From an uncultured Oscillospiraceae bacterium (GTDB lineage: Bacteria; Bacillota; Clostridia; Oscillospirales; Ruminococcaceae): a stretch of DNA of 64,000 nt. The notes under the pieces are model-generated. The model did not search any database, was not told the DNA's origin, and saw only the letters and a list, made by a program, of their open reading frames with translations. This document shows, one piece after another, positions 1 to 8,467 of the stretch. Each line of letters begins with the position of its first letter. Position 1 is the first letter of the stretch. Location of the stretch: assembly GCA_910579125.1 (NCBI GenBank), contig CAJTTH010000003.1, positions 1 through 64,000 on the forward strand, given 5' to 3'. The position numbers were made by a program, and so were the translations under genes.

Positions 1-275
1 AGTCTGCATTGACAGCACAAGTGTTAAGGTTCATTCCGATGCTGCAGGTGCACGAGGCGGCGAAAAATACCACTCAGCTCATTTCCGAGACCATGAACAC
101 GGTCGAAAACGGCAACGTTATCGCGCGACAGGCAGCGGAAGCCTTGCAGAGCACGAATGAGGGTATTGAGAAAAGCGTCGGCCTTTTCGGAGAGATCTCA
201 AAGGCTTCCGACAAACAGGCGGACAACGTTAATAACGCAATGGGCGGTATGCAGCGTATCACGGAGGTCGCTTAG
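1..275 (+). pseudogene. methyl-accepting chemotaxis protein fragment
   Basis: From about position 52 to 273 the frame reads like the cytoplasmic signalling helix of a chemotaxis receptor: an EAAKNTTQLI stretch, the conserved approach to the return helix, then a long Ala/Ser/Asn-rich helix ending GGMQRITEV. The codons upstream of about 52 do not continue the receptor (the tip hairpin is absent), and the frame stops at 275 where a receptor would have a further 60 or so residues. Both ends therefore look broken inside the window. It is a remnant without sensor, membrane or HAMP parts and is unlikely to signal. The left edge of the window prevents checking whether a larger gene existed. Confidence 0.6.
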
Positions 276-681
276 AGAAATACCCATATTTCCCCGATAG
301 GTGCACGACACTGCAAACAAACTCGATTCAGAGGCCGCATCGCTCACCGTGCTTATCGCTTCGGGCAAATAAATAAAAATACCCGCAAGTCCATAATTCA
401 TTGCCGCTCGGCGTGTAAGCACGGGCGGCTTGATTTTTACCGTCCTTGTGCGCGAATAAGTAAAAAACAGTCAAAATTTGTGCAAATTGCTTATTGAAAT
501 TTGGTGAAAAATATGGTATTATGCTAATAATAAGCAGTGTTAGTTAGTATATTAAATAAGTATAACGGCACTGCTCCGCTCTTTGACCCTTTCAAAGAGA
601 CTACACGCACGACAGAGACAAGAGGAACGGACATGCAATATTTGCTGCCCTCGTTTCTCTCCATGGGGAAAGGACGATTTT
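276..681. other. non-coding stretch: remnant DNA, then leader of the M60 peptidase gene
   Basis: The first 150 bases contain no convincing gene; a minus-strand frame (about 276-422) is open but I do not recognise it. From 480 the DNA is AT-rich and carries a promoter. A leader of about 150 bases follows, with a perfect 8-bp stem (CTCTTTGA at 579-586 with TCAAAGAG at 592-599) but no poly-U run, so it is not an obvious terminator. I could not match the leader to a known riboswitch class. Confidence 0.5.
494..522 (+). promoter_or_regulatory. sigma-A-type promoter of the dockerin-M60 / cohesin-like operon
   Basis: TTGAAA (494-499) and TATTAT (517-522) are separated by 17 bases in an AT-rich region. 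It is the only good match upstream of the large peptidase gene, and there is no promoter-like break in the 28 bases between that gene and the next, so it probably drives both. Confidence 0.55.
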
Positions 682-3600
682 ATGAAACACAGGGTGAAAA
701 GGCTGACATCCGCGGCCGCAGCGCTGATGTTCGCGGTTCAGGCTAACTGTGCGGTTTTCGCGGAGAACGCGGAAAGCGCTGCTGCGGACGCTTATACGGG
801 ACAGGTGAACGTTTCGATAGCCTCCGCGCTCGCCATGACAGGCAACGTGGACTTTACGGCAGAGCTTTCGGGGAACGCTCAAACAATTACGCTCGGCAGT
901 GACGGCATCTGCGGTGAAGCTTGCTTTACCAACCTCACACAGGGGGAGTATGAGCTGAAGGTCACCGCCGACGGCTTCGCGGACTATTTTCAGACCGTGA
1001 ACGTTGGCAGCCAGGCGGCTAGTGTTCGCTTGATGACGGGGTTTGCGGAGGGTATCGACTATCAAAGAGGACCGCACCCGGGCGCGCTGCTCATCGGTGA
1101 CGCCAACAACGACGGCATGATCGACGATAAGGATAGGCAGCAACTAACAGACGCGGTAGACGGCGGCAGCACGGGCGGTCTCATTGACCTTAACGGCGAT
1201 GGCGAGTTCAACCTCGTCGACCTCGAGTACCTTGCAAAGGGCTACAACGTGGACAACACACACGCGGTCTCCGAGACGATAATACCGTCGACGGTCATTT
1301 CGCCGACGGCGGGAGAGGGAACGCTCGTTGAGGGCAGTCTTGACGACCTGTTTATCAACAAGGGCAGTGTAAAGTTGAGCGCTGCAAATGGTGCGATCTC
1401 GGAGAACGACCCCGTTTCGCTGGAGTTCGAGATAACTGACAAGACGGCTGCGCAAGCGGACGGTATCGTTATTTCCGTCGCGGAGGATAACCCCGTTGCA
1501 AAGGCTCAGCTTGAAATTGATTATGTTGATGAAAACGGTGTTGAGGCAACTCAGGTCGCGCTTGTTGAGGACGGAGTTCATCATCTGCTCGACAGTGAAG
1601 ATGTTCTCGTTGAAGTTGACGGGCATGGAAACATACATATCAACCTCGGCTCACAGATTGCGGTGAAAAAGGTGACGTTCAAGATCTTCGGCATGAAGAA
1701 AGACGACACGCTTGCCGAAATTTCCTCCGTTGAGTTCGTGAACGGCATGGAGAACAAGATTTCCGAGCCTGCTACCGATATTCCCGAGGAACTTTCGGCT
1801 GAGATCGGCGACAAGCAATTTGTTCTCAAATGGGATTCTTGTGTGAACGTAACGGGCTATGAGGTCGAGGTAACTCTCAACGGACGCTCCGAGCTTTACA
1901 GGGTGACGGGCAACTCGATCAGCGTTTCGTCGTTCGGCACGTCGGAGCTTGTGAACGGCACGACATACTCCGCAAGAGTACAGTCTGTGAACGGCGCGTG
2001 GAGAAGCGGCTGGAGCGACTCGGTGGACGTTACTCCGAAGGCCTCCAAAAAACCTCTCAAGCCTGACGGACTGAACGCTGTCGGCGGATATAAGAGTATA
2101 AAAGCATCGTGGAAAAAGACCGAAGATGCAAATAAATACAATCTTTACTACAAGAAATCCGGTGACAGCGAGTTCACAAAGATCCCCGATATCTCCGCTA
2201 CAAGCTATACAATATCCGATTTGGATGACAAGACGAAGTACACGATTTACGTTACTGCGCTGAATGAACTCGGCGAGAGCGCTCCGTCGCTGTCGGCAGT
2301 CGCGGAGACTACCGACATAAACCCTCCTGAAATGCCGAAGTTCAACCTTATAAACACGGGTGAAAAGGGCGAAAAGGGCGCGCATATCATTGACGCGTCG
2401 CATAATTACGGCGAGATGATAGACAGCGCTCTCGACGATGACAAGAGCGCCTGGGGCACGGTCGACCACGACGCTGCATCGTACTACTACCGCAATACAT
2501 GGGACGACGGCGGCTACAACAATATCGGCGACCGCGGGTTGTACTACGAGTTCGACGGCGTTTACGATATGCAGCGAATCGCGCTCTATGAGTCCGTTTA
2601 CGGCAGTCCCGAGTTTTTCTACGCGCGCGTCAATTATTGGGACGGGGACGGAAACAAGACCGAGCTTGGCAGGCTCTCCGTTTCCAAGAAGTTCGACAGC
2701 GAGGGACGGAAGTATTTTCAGGTAGATCTTCCGAAAAAGATATCCGCGAAACGTATTCAGATTGCGCTTGCAAACTATGTGTCGAGCGGACGTATCAATA
2801 TCGCAGAGGTGTATTTTTACCGTTATGACAGCATTGCGGACGACATTATGGCGCTGTACGAGGACGATCTGCACCTTGTGCTGAGAGACGACGTAACGCA
2901 GTCCGATATTGACGCGCTGCGCAAGCGCATAAATACTCCCGACCCCGCTTGCGGAGAGCTTAATCCCGACAGGGAACTTCTCGAACGCGAGCTGAAAAAC
3001 GCCGAGGATATCCTCAAATGCAAAAATTTGAATGCTCCGGTTTATATTCACAGTGCTATAACAACTAACGATGTTAACAGAGGCTTTAGCGGTCTGAACG
3101 CTTGGCAGCCTGTGGGTGTAACGGCGGCAGCGGGTGATAAAATTACCGTCTATGTTGGTCACAACACGAAGAAAACGGGTGACAGCACCAATCTTCAACT
3201 TGTCGCTACGCAGTATCACGCGGAGTCGGGCTCGGTCGCTAAGGTGGTCGGTTCGCTCAAGGTGGGCGTAAACATTATTGACATTCCCAAGCTCTGGACC
3301 GTTGACAAAGAGTCGGGCGGCGCGCTGTACGTTCAGTACACGGGCAGCAACGCGAACGACCGTTACGCTGTGCGCATGAGCGGCGGCGTTAAGGTGCCTA
3401 TACTCGACCTGTACGGAGTTTCCGACGAGGCGGAGAAGCTGGAAAGAACAGAAGTTTATATGACCGAGCTTGCGGATTACACGGCACGGCAGGAGAAACT
3501 TCACGCCGAAAATCACGCGGCTTCGTCTAACAAAAACGTGAACGCTTACACTTATGAGGCGCAGAACTGCATTCTGGGCGCTTCGGACATTCTGCTTGAC

Positions 3601-5712
3601 GATATGCTGCTGTCGCTCCCCGCGGCGCAGATACTCGCGGGAGCCGGCTCCGGCAGCGCAGACGAAAGAGCTGCGAAAGCCGTTACCTCACTTGACGCAA
3701 TGCAAGAGATGATGAACCTGTTCTATCAGCACAAGGGTCTGAACAAAAATGCCTTAGAAGCGATAAACAGCTTCCCCAAGGGTCATCTTAATATACGCTA
3801 TCAGAGAATGTTCGCGAACGCATTTATGTATGCCGCAGGCAACCATATCGGCATTGAGTATGGGTCTTGCCCGGGTATGCTCTCGTGCGGCTCTGTGGAG
3901 TTCGACGAGAACGGCAAATACATTAGCGGCAATTACTTCGGTTGGGGTATCGGTCACGAGATAGGTCACTGCATAAATCAGGGCTGCTATGCCGTTGCTG
4001 AGATAACCAACAACTACTTTGCGCAGCTCGCGCAGGCTAAGGATACTAATGACGGAATGCGCTTCAACTACAAGAATATTTATGACAAGGTGACATCGCG
4101 CACTCTCGGAAATTCGTCCAACCTCGCAACGCAGCTCGGTATGTACTGGCAGCTGCATACGGCTTACGATAAGGAATACAACTACAAGACATTCGACGAC
4201 CACACGGAGCAGCTAAACAGCTTGTTCTACGCGAGGGTTGACACGTATGCGCGTACTCCCTCTACTGCTCCCGCCCCCGACGGAATTGCGCTTACGCTGA
4301 GCGGCGGCACGGATCAGTGCCTTATGCGGCTTGCTTGCGCGGCTGCCGAGAAGAACGTGCTGGAATTTTTCGAGCGCTGGGGCAAAATACCAGACAGCGC
4401 TACCGTGAAGTATGCGGAGCAGTTCCCCGACGAGGAACGCGCAATTTACTACGCGGATGATAATTCGCGCGTTTACCGCATAAACCACCCTGACGGCGGC
4501 TATCTTGGAACAAACGGTGATGTGAACGCGGTTGGCGGCGGTACTTCCGCAGTTCCCGCAAGCGGAAACGCTTATCAGATCAACCTTACGCTTGAAAGCG
4601 TGAACATTCCCGAGGATGAGCTGCTCGGCTTTGAGATAATCCGCTGTACGACAGCAGAGGGTCGCGTTCAGCGCGAGGCGGTCGGCTTCACGACCGAAAA
4701 CACGTTCACGGACTACGCTGCGGGGCTTAACAACCGCGTGGTTACCTACGAGATAGTTGCTGTGGATAGGTATCTTTACCGCTCCGCTCCATTGGCGCTT
4801 GATCCTATCAAGATAACCGATGACGGAAGTCTCAACAAGAGCGGCTGGACAGCAAGCGCTTCGGGTATCAAGGCGGACGGCATTATCACAGGCACAGGAA
4901 ACGACAGCTCTCCGTGCGACCCCGAGCCTGTTGACCCCGTTATCCGCACGATCGATGGCGATTCGGCAACGATTTATACGGGCAGCGCAGCTGCGGGTGC
5001 GGAGATAATCTTTGAGCTGAACAAGCAGGAGACGATTTCGGGCTTCAAGTATGTCGGAAACGCACTGAACTACACTCTTATGGTTCGCGAGAACGGAACG
5101 TGGCGCAATGCCGCAGACGGCTCGCTCGACGGCAATAAGACCGTATGGTTCGAGAATGACGACAGAAAATACGTAAGCACCTACAAAACGGACGCCGTGA
5201 AGCTGGTTATTAACGGCGCGGTCGATATTTCTATCGCGGAATTTGATCTGTTGGGAGCAAGCGGCGACAACGTTGACTTCAGACGCGCAGGCGATGGCAC
5301 TCCCGCTGTCGGTATACTCACAGACGATTACAGATTTGCCGAAGGCGCAGTTATTCCCAAAGGCTCTCTGGTATTCACGGGAACGTTCAAGGGTAACCCC
5401 GCGTACAACGTCGTAATGCTGTTCGATCAGGACGGCAACGTTGTGGGCAGTATCGCCGATGACGGCAGCCTGAACGCGGAGCAGATAATCCTCGCCGACG
5501 ACCCCGAGGACGGATTTATTGGAAACGTTTCGGACGGCACTTGGATATACTGGACAGATACGACGGCACTTGACTATGTTAGCAAGGTTCGCGCGGAGCT
5601 TTACCGCGTAAACAACGCGCTCACGAACGAGGGCGAGAGACTTGTCAGCGATTCGTTCTTTATCGATATTCCGAGTGATATTCCGAATATCACCCTAGGA
5701 AGTAATTCTTGA
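682..5712 (+). CDS. secreted M60-type (enhancin/mucinase-like) metallopeptidase with N-terminal dockerin
   Basis: A 1676-residue exported protein. The ATG at 682 is chosen because it has AAAGGA seven bases upstream and begins a typical signal peptide (MKHRVKR, a hydrophobic run, AFA-like end near residue 30). Then come a small beta-sandwich, a dockerin type I domain at about 137-190 with two calcium-loop repeats (GDANNDGMIDDKD and DLNGDGEFNLVD), two fibronectin type III domains (about 367-453 and 460-545), a discoidin-like carbohydrate-binding region (about 567-716), and the M60 domain with HEIGH at 1092-1096 and the third ligand Glu1107, fitting the HEXXH(8-28)E gluzincin pattern. The C-terminus holds another Fn3-like and another discoidin-like module. 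M60 enzymes act on mucin-type glycoproteins. The dockerin implies docking on a cohesin, and the next gene offers a candidate. Substrate is inferred. Confidence 0.87.
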   Translation: MKHRVKRLTSAAAALMFAVQANCAVFAENAESAAADAYTGQVNVSIASALAMTGNVDFTAELSGNAQTITLGSDGICGEACFTNLTQGEYELKVTADGFADYFQTVNVGSQAASVRLMTGFAEGIDYQRGPHPGALLIGDANNDGMIDDKDRQQLTDAVDGGSTGGLIDLNGDGEFNLVDLEYLAKGYNVDNTHAVSETIIPSTVISPTAGEGTLVEGSLDDLFINKGSVKLSAANGAISENDPVSLEFEITDKTAAQADGIVISVAEDNPVAKAQLEIDYVDENGVEATQVALVEDGVHHLLDSEDVLVEVDGHGNIHINLGSQIAVKKVTFKIFGMKKDDTLAEISSVEFVNGMENKISEPATDIPEELSAEIGDKQFVLKWDSCVNVTGYEVEVTLNGRSELYRVTGNSISVSSFGTSELVNGTTYSARVQSVNGAWRSGWSDSVDVTPKASKKPLKPDGLNAVGGYKSIKASWKKTEDANKYNLYYKKSGDSEFTKIPDISATSYTISDLDDKTKYTIYVTALNELGESAPSLSAVAETTDINPPEMPKFNLINTGEKGEKGAHIIDASHNYGEMIDSALDDDKSAWGTVDHDAASYYYRNTWDDGGYNNIGDRGLYYEFDGVYDMQRIALYESVYGSPEFFYARVNYWDGDGNKTELGRLSVSKKFDSEGRKYFQVDLPKKISAKRIQIALANYVSSGRINIAEVYFYRYDSIADDIMALYEDDLHLVLRDDVTQSDIDALRKRINTPDPACGELNPDRELLERELKNAEDILKCKNLNAPVYIHSAITTNDVNRGFSGLNAWQPVGVTAAAGDKITVYVGHNTKKTGDSTNLQLVATQYHAESGSVAKVVGSLKVGVNIIDIPKLWTVDKESGGALYVQYTGSNANDRYAVRMSGGVKVPILDLYGVSDEAEKLERTEVYMTELADYTARQEKLHAENHAASSNKNVNAYTYEAQNCILGASDILLDDMLLSLPAAQILAGAGSGSADERAAKAVTSLDAMQEMMNLFYQHKGLNKNALEAINSFPKGHLNIRYQRMFANAFMYAAGNHIGIEYGSCPGMLSCGSVEFDENGKYISGNYFGWGIGHEIGHCINQGCYAVAEITNNYFAQLAQAKDTNDGMRFNYKNIYDKVTSRTLGNSSNLATQLGMYWQLHTAYDKEYNYKTFDDHTEQLNSLFYARVDTYARTPSTAPAPDGIALTLSGGTDQCLMRLACAAAEKNVLEFFERWGKIPDSATVKYAEQFPDEERAIYYADDNSRVYRINHPDGGYLGTNGDVNAVGGGTSAVPASGNAYQINLTLESVNIPEDELLGFEIIRCTTAEGRVQREAVGFTTENTFTDYAAGLNNRVVTYEIVAVDRYLYRSAPLALDPIKITDDGSLNKSGWTASASGIKADGIITGTGNDSSPCDPEPVDPVIRTIDGDSATIYTGSAAAGAEIIFELNKQETISGFKYVGNALNYTLMVRENGTWRNAADGSLDGNKTVWFENDDRKYVSTYKTDAVKLVINGAVDISIAEFDLLGASGDNVDFRRAGDGTPAVGILTDDYRFAEGAVIPKGSLVFTGTFKGNPAYNVVMLFDQDGNVVGSIADDGSLNAEQIILADDPEDGFIGNVSDGTWIYWTDTTALDYVSKVRAELYRVNNALTNEGERLVSDSFFIDIPSDIPNITLGSNS

Positions 5713-5740
5713 CGGAATACCGGGAAAGGAACGGTAAATA

Positions 5741-6949
5741 ATGGTATTTAAAGTGAATTTGAAATACGGTCTGCTTGCGGTTGTCACGGCACTTATGTGC
5801 TGCGCTGCGGCACTCGGAACGGGCGTTTTCGCGGCGGCGGCGCAGTCTGTGAAGCTCAGCGCGAACGGCGGAGAAGCAGTGCTTGTCATGGATTTTCCGC
5901 AGGCTGCCGCCGAGGAAATAGCTTCAATGCAAATCTCGCTCGTCGTTTCGGGCGGCGCGGACGTTGAGTTTGTGCCCGACAGCGGACTTCCCGCGAAGAT
6001 CGTCGAGAGCCGTTATCATGAGGATACGGGTGTGCTCACGGTCTATCTTGCAGGCACAAAGGCGCTCTTTTCAGAGAACGCGCCGCTTACGGTCGGCAGG
6101 ATAAAGCTCAACGGAAGCAGCGCTTCGGCAAGCGTCAGCGTAAAGGAGGGTTCAATAAAATTCGTAAGGGGCAGCGAGCTTGTGACACCGAGCGGTGACA
6201 TTGCATATCCGAATACGGTGACTATTTCGACGGGTGGTTCGTCGTCAAATAAGCCGTCGTCTCCGTCCTCCCCGTCAATGGCTCCTTCAACAAAGCCGTC
6301 GTCATCTTCGTCGGTTCCGAGCGTTCCGGGTTATTCTGAACCTCCCGAAAGCACAAGCTCCTCGGACAAAACTGAACCCGTTGTAGTACCCGTCGAACCT
6401 GCCGATACGTCCGCTCTTACGAACGCGGTGAACAGAGCGGGTGGCTATAAGCGTGCCGATTACACTGAGGAAAGCTACGGTACGCTCGCCGAGGTGCTGA
6501 AAAAAGCTGAGACGGTGCTCTCGGACAAGGGCGCTTCTCAGGAGGAAGTCGACGAAGCGCTGCTAGTGCTTGAAAACGCGATTGGTATGCTTGTCCTCGC
6601 CAACAACGCTCCGTCGGGAACGGACAGTTCCGTCAGCGGCGGTACGTCGTCGACGGTTTCAAACGGCGGAGAGAGTTCTTCAAGCTCGGGAAGTTCGTCA
6701 GCAGTTGATTCGGAAAAGCCGTCGAACAGCGGTAGCACCGACAACAGCGGATCACCGTCGAACAGCGGCGGACAGTCGATCAGCGATAATTCGTCCGATA
6801 GCTCCACGGCTTCCGATACAAGTAGGAACGAGGGCTCTGAAGCGCAAAAGTCCGACAATACCGCAGTGATGTGGATAGTTATCGTAATGGTTGTGCTCGC
6901 TGTTGCTGCAGTGGCGTTTATCGTGGCTATCAAGTTCAAAAAGAAGTAA
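5741..6949 (+). CDS. membrane-anchored surface protein with cohesin-like domain and FIVAR repeat
   Basis: 402 residues. A signal peptide (to about residue 31, ending VFAAAAQ) precedes a beta-rich domain at about 35-165 whose pattern (short strands, GGEAVLVMDF start, LTVGRIKL, a terminal VSVKEGSIKFV strand) resembles a cohesin/CBM2-like jelly roll. A Ser/Pro linker follows, then an alpha-helical FIVAR-type repeat (about 223-290, YTEESYGTLAEVLKKAE...EVDEALLVLENAI), a second low-complexity Ser/Gly linker, a transmembrane helix (about 373-397) and a KKK tail. It lies 28 bases after the dockerin-bearing peptidase on the same strand. I infer that it tethers that enzyme to the cell envelope. The cohesin assignment is by fold pattern and needs a profile search; a plain carbohydrate-binding domain is the main alternative. 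Confidence 0.68.
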   Translation: MVFKVNLKYGLLAVVTALMCCAAALGTGVFAAAAQSVKLSANGGEAVLVMDFPQAAAEEIASMQISLVVSGGADVEFVPDSGLPAKIVESRYHEDTGVLTVYLAGTKALFSENAPLTVGRIKLNGSSASASVSVKEGSIKFVRGSELVTPSGDIAYPNTVTISTGGSSSNKPSSPSSPSMAPSTKPSSSSSVPSVPGYSEPPESTSSSDKTEPVVVPVEPADTSALTNAVNRAGGYKRADYTEESYGTLAEVLKKAETVLSDKGASQEEVDEALLVLENAIGMLVLANNAPSGTDSSVSGGTSSTVSNGGESSSSSGSSSAVDSEKPSNSGSTDNSGSPSNSGGQSISDNSSDSSTASDTSRNEGSEAQKSDNTAVMWIVIVMVVLAVAAVAFIVAIKFKKK

Positions 6950-6990
6950 CAAGAAATTAACGTTGCGCTTTCAGCGCAAAACAAAAAGTT

Positions 6991-7028
6991 ACAGGCTGTC
7001 GTTGTTGATAAATGACAGCCTGTTTTTT
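6991..7028 (+). terminator. Rho-independent terminator of the peptidase/anchor operon
   Basis: ACAGGCTGTC (6991-7000) pairs with GACAGCCTGT (7014-7023) and is followed by a run of T. It lies 40 bases past the anchor gene and before the convergent sigK gene. Confidence 0.85.
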
Positions 7029-7063
7029 GATTTGCAGCGAAATCATATAATGCGCAAATGGTT

Positions 7064-7768
7064 TTACTCCACGTCGAACCTTGCACGCAGCTTTTCCAAC
7101 GCGCGCTTTTCTATTCGCGAAATATATGAACGCGATATGCCGAGCTGCTTTGCGATCTCCCGCTGAGTAAGCGGCTTGCATACGCTGCCGTCAGCGTCGG
7201 TCACGCCGTAGCGCTTACAGATGATCTCGCGCTCGCGGTCGTCGAGTTCTTCTTCAATGAATTTGTACAGTTTTTCGGAATTGATCTTAAGTTCAACATC
7301 GTTTTCAACGTTTACTCCGCTGCTGAAAATATCCGCGATTGTAAGCGAATTTCCTTCACTATCGCTCTCTATCGGGTCGTTTATGTACACCTCGGTGAGC
7401 TGGTGCTTTATCTTGCGGAAGTACATTTTTATTTGGTTATCAATACACTTAGAAGCATAAGTGCTGAACTGATTACCTTTCTGATAGTCAAACGTTTCAG
7501 CAGCGCGTATCAAGCCTATCGTACCGATAGAAACAAGATCGTCCGCGTCCCTTGCCTCGGGATAGTTTTTCTTGACGATATACGCAACAAGCCGCATATT
7601 GTGAATTATCAGCTTGTCACGTGCCTTGTCGTTGCCCTGCGCGATCTGCCGAATGCACTCCGCTTCCTCTTTTGGGGTAAGCTGTTTCGGGAACAAATTC
7701 TTCCGTTCAAAGTGCAGACCGAAAAAAAGCAAATTTTCCAACGCCAGTTTTAAAAGCAGAACCCCCAT
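7064..7768 (-). CDS. sigK: sporulation sigma factor sigma-K (pro-sigma-K)
   Basis: 234 residues from the ATG at 7768, which has GGAGGT at good spacing. It is a complete sigma-70 family factor: region 2 (NMRLVAYIVKK, DADDLVSIGTIGLIRAAETFD, QFSTYASKCIDNQIKMY) and region 4 (LTQREIAKQLGISRSYISRIEKRALEKLR). The N-terminus up to PKQLTPKEE is hydrophobic (MGVLLLKLALENLLFFGL), which matches the inhibitory pro-sequence of Bacillus-type pro-sigma-K, so processing by a SpoIVFB-like protease is likely. Sigma-K directs late mother-cell transcription of coat and spore-release genes. The gene is uninterrupted, so there is no skin element in it. Its promoter must lie within or next to the divergent acetyltransferase gene. 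Confidence 0.9.
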   Translation of the reverse strand: MGVLLLKLALENLLFFGLHFERKNLFPKQLTPKEEAECIRQIAQGNDKARDKLIIHNMRLVAYIVKKNYPEARDADDLVSIGTIGLIRAAETFDYQKGNQFSTYASKCIDNQIKMYFRKIKHQLTEVYINDPIESDSEGNSLTIADIFSSGVNVENDVELKINSEKLYKFIEEELDDREREIICKRYGVTDADGSVCKPLTQREIAKQLGISRSYISRIEKRALEKLRARFDVE

Positions 7769-7800
7769 AAAATTACCTCCGCACAGAAAAGGAGCAGAAT

Positions 7801-8352
7801 ATGAATAATATAACCGTTTACAGTGCTGATAATCCGATCTCCCGCGAGCTTTTTTCGCGTATATTCGCGATGATAGAATACTCGTTTCCAAAAAGCGAAC
7901 GCCGCGATTTCGAGGATCACTATGCCGAATTTAACAAACCGCCGTTCCGCTCGCTCGTGTACGAGACAGACGGAAATATCGCGGGCTTTATGAATTACTG
8001 GCAGCTTAACGGATTTGTGTATCTGGAGCATTTCGCCGTTGCCAAGGAGCAGCGCGGACAAGGTCTTGGCTCGGAGCTTATGGAAAAGCTCTGCGAGATC
8101 GTCAAGTGCCCGATAGTTCTCGAGGTCGAACCGCCCGAATCGGGTGAAACAGCCGTCCGCAGAATAGGTTTTTACAAACGGCTCGGCTTTTTCACGAACG
8201 AATACGAATATTATCAGCCACCTTATCACAAGGGAGAACAAGCGGTTCGTCTTATGATAATGTCAAGACCATCCCCCCTGTCCGAAGATCAATTCGCGAA
8301 AATAAAAAAATCGCTCTACCGCGACGCCTACGAAACGAACGGGAATTTTTAA
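7801..8352 (+). CDS. GNAT family N-acetyltransferase
   Basis: 183 residues, with AAAAGGAG before the ATG. The fold is visible from the central strand and acetyl-CoA loop: YLEHFAVAKEQRGQGLGSELM is the GNAT motif A (R/Q-x-x-G-x-G/A), and FYKRLGFFTNEYEYYQPPY is the typical C-terminal motif B. The substrate cannot be told from sequence. It diverges from sigK with only 32 bases between the start codons, so the two genes have overlapping upstream regions, and it converges on the oligopeptide-binding protein gene across a shared terminator. Confidence 0.82.
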   Translation: MNNITVYSADNPISRELFSRIFAMIEYSFPKSERRDFEDHYAEFNKPPFRSLVYETDGNIAGFMNYWQLNGFVYLEHFAVAKEQRGQGLGSELMEKLCEIVKCPIVLEVEPPESGETAVRRIGFYKRLGFFTNEYEYYQPPYHKGEQAVRLMIMSRPSPLSEDQFAKIKKSLYRDAYETNGNF

Positions 8353-8430
8353 AGAAATTCATGCCGTCCGCTGTTTCAGTCGGCGTATTTTAAGTATATT
8401 CGACACACTTGTACAATATTCATCATAATA

Positions 8431-8465
8431 AAAACCGTCCCGAGCGTCACGCACGAGACGGTTTT
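8431..8465. terminator. bidirectional terminator between acetyltransferase and binding-protein genes
   Basis: AAAACCGTC (8431-8439) pairs with GACGGTTTT (8457-8465), giving A- and T-tracts on both sides of a GC stem. It ends three bases before the stop codon of the minus-strand gene and lies about 80 bases past the plus-strand gene. Confidence 0.75.
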
Positions 8466-8467
8466 GT

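Noticed and set aside
198..422. Minus-strand frame with a hydrophobic run in the first 400 bases
   Set aside because: The second half is antisense to the chemotaxis-receptor fragment and the first half matches no family I know; treated as remnant DNA.
579..599. Hairpin in the leader of the M60 gene as a terminator or riboswitch
   Set aside because: No poly-U tract follows and no known riboswitch core was recognised; kept only as a leader stem.
1651..3516. Long open minus-strand frame inside the M60 peptidase gene
   Set aside because: It is antisense to a gene with clear domains, its product is basic and low in recognisable motifs, and it has no ribosome-binding site; it reflects codon bias.
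7064..7768. Prophage-like skin element interrupting sigK
   Set aside because: The reading frame is continuous from start to stop with all sigma regions present.
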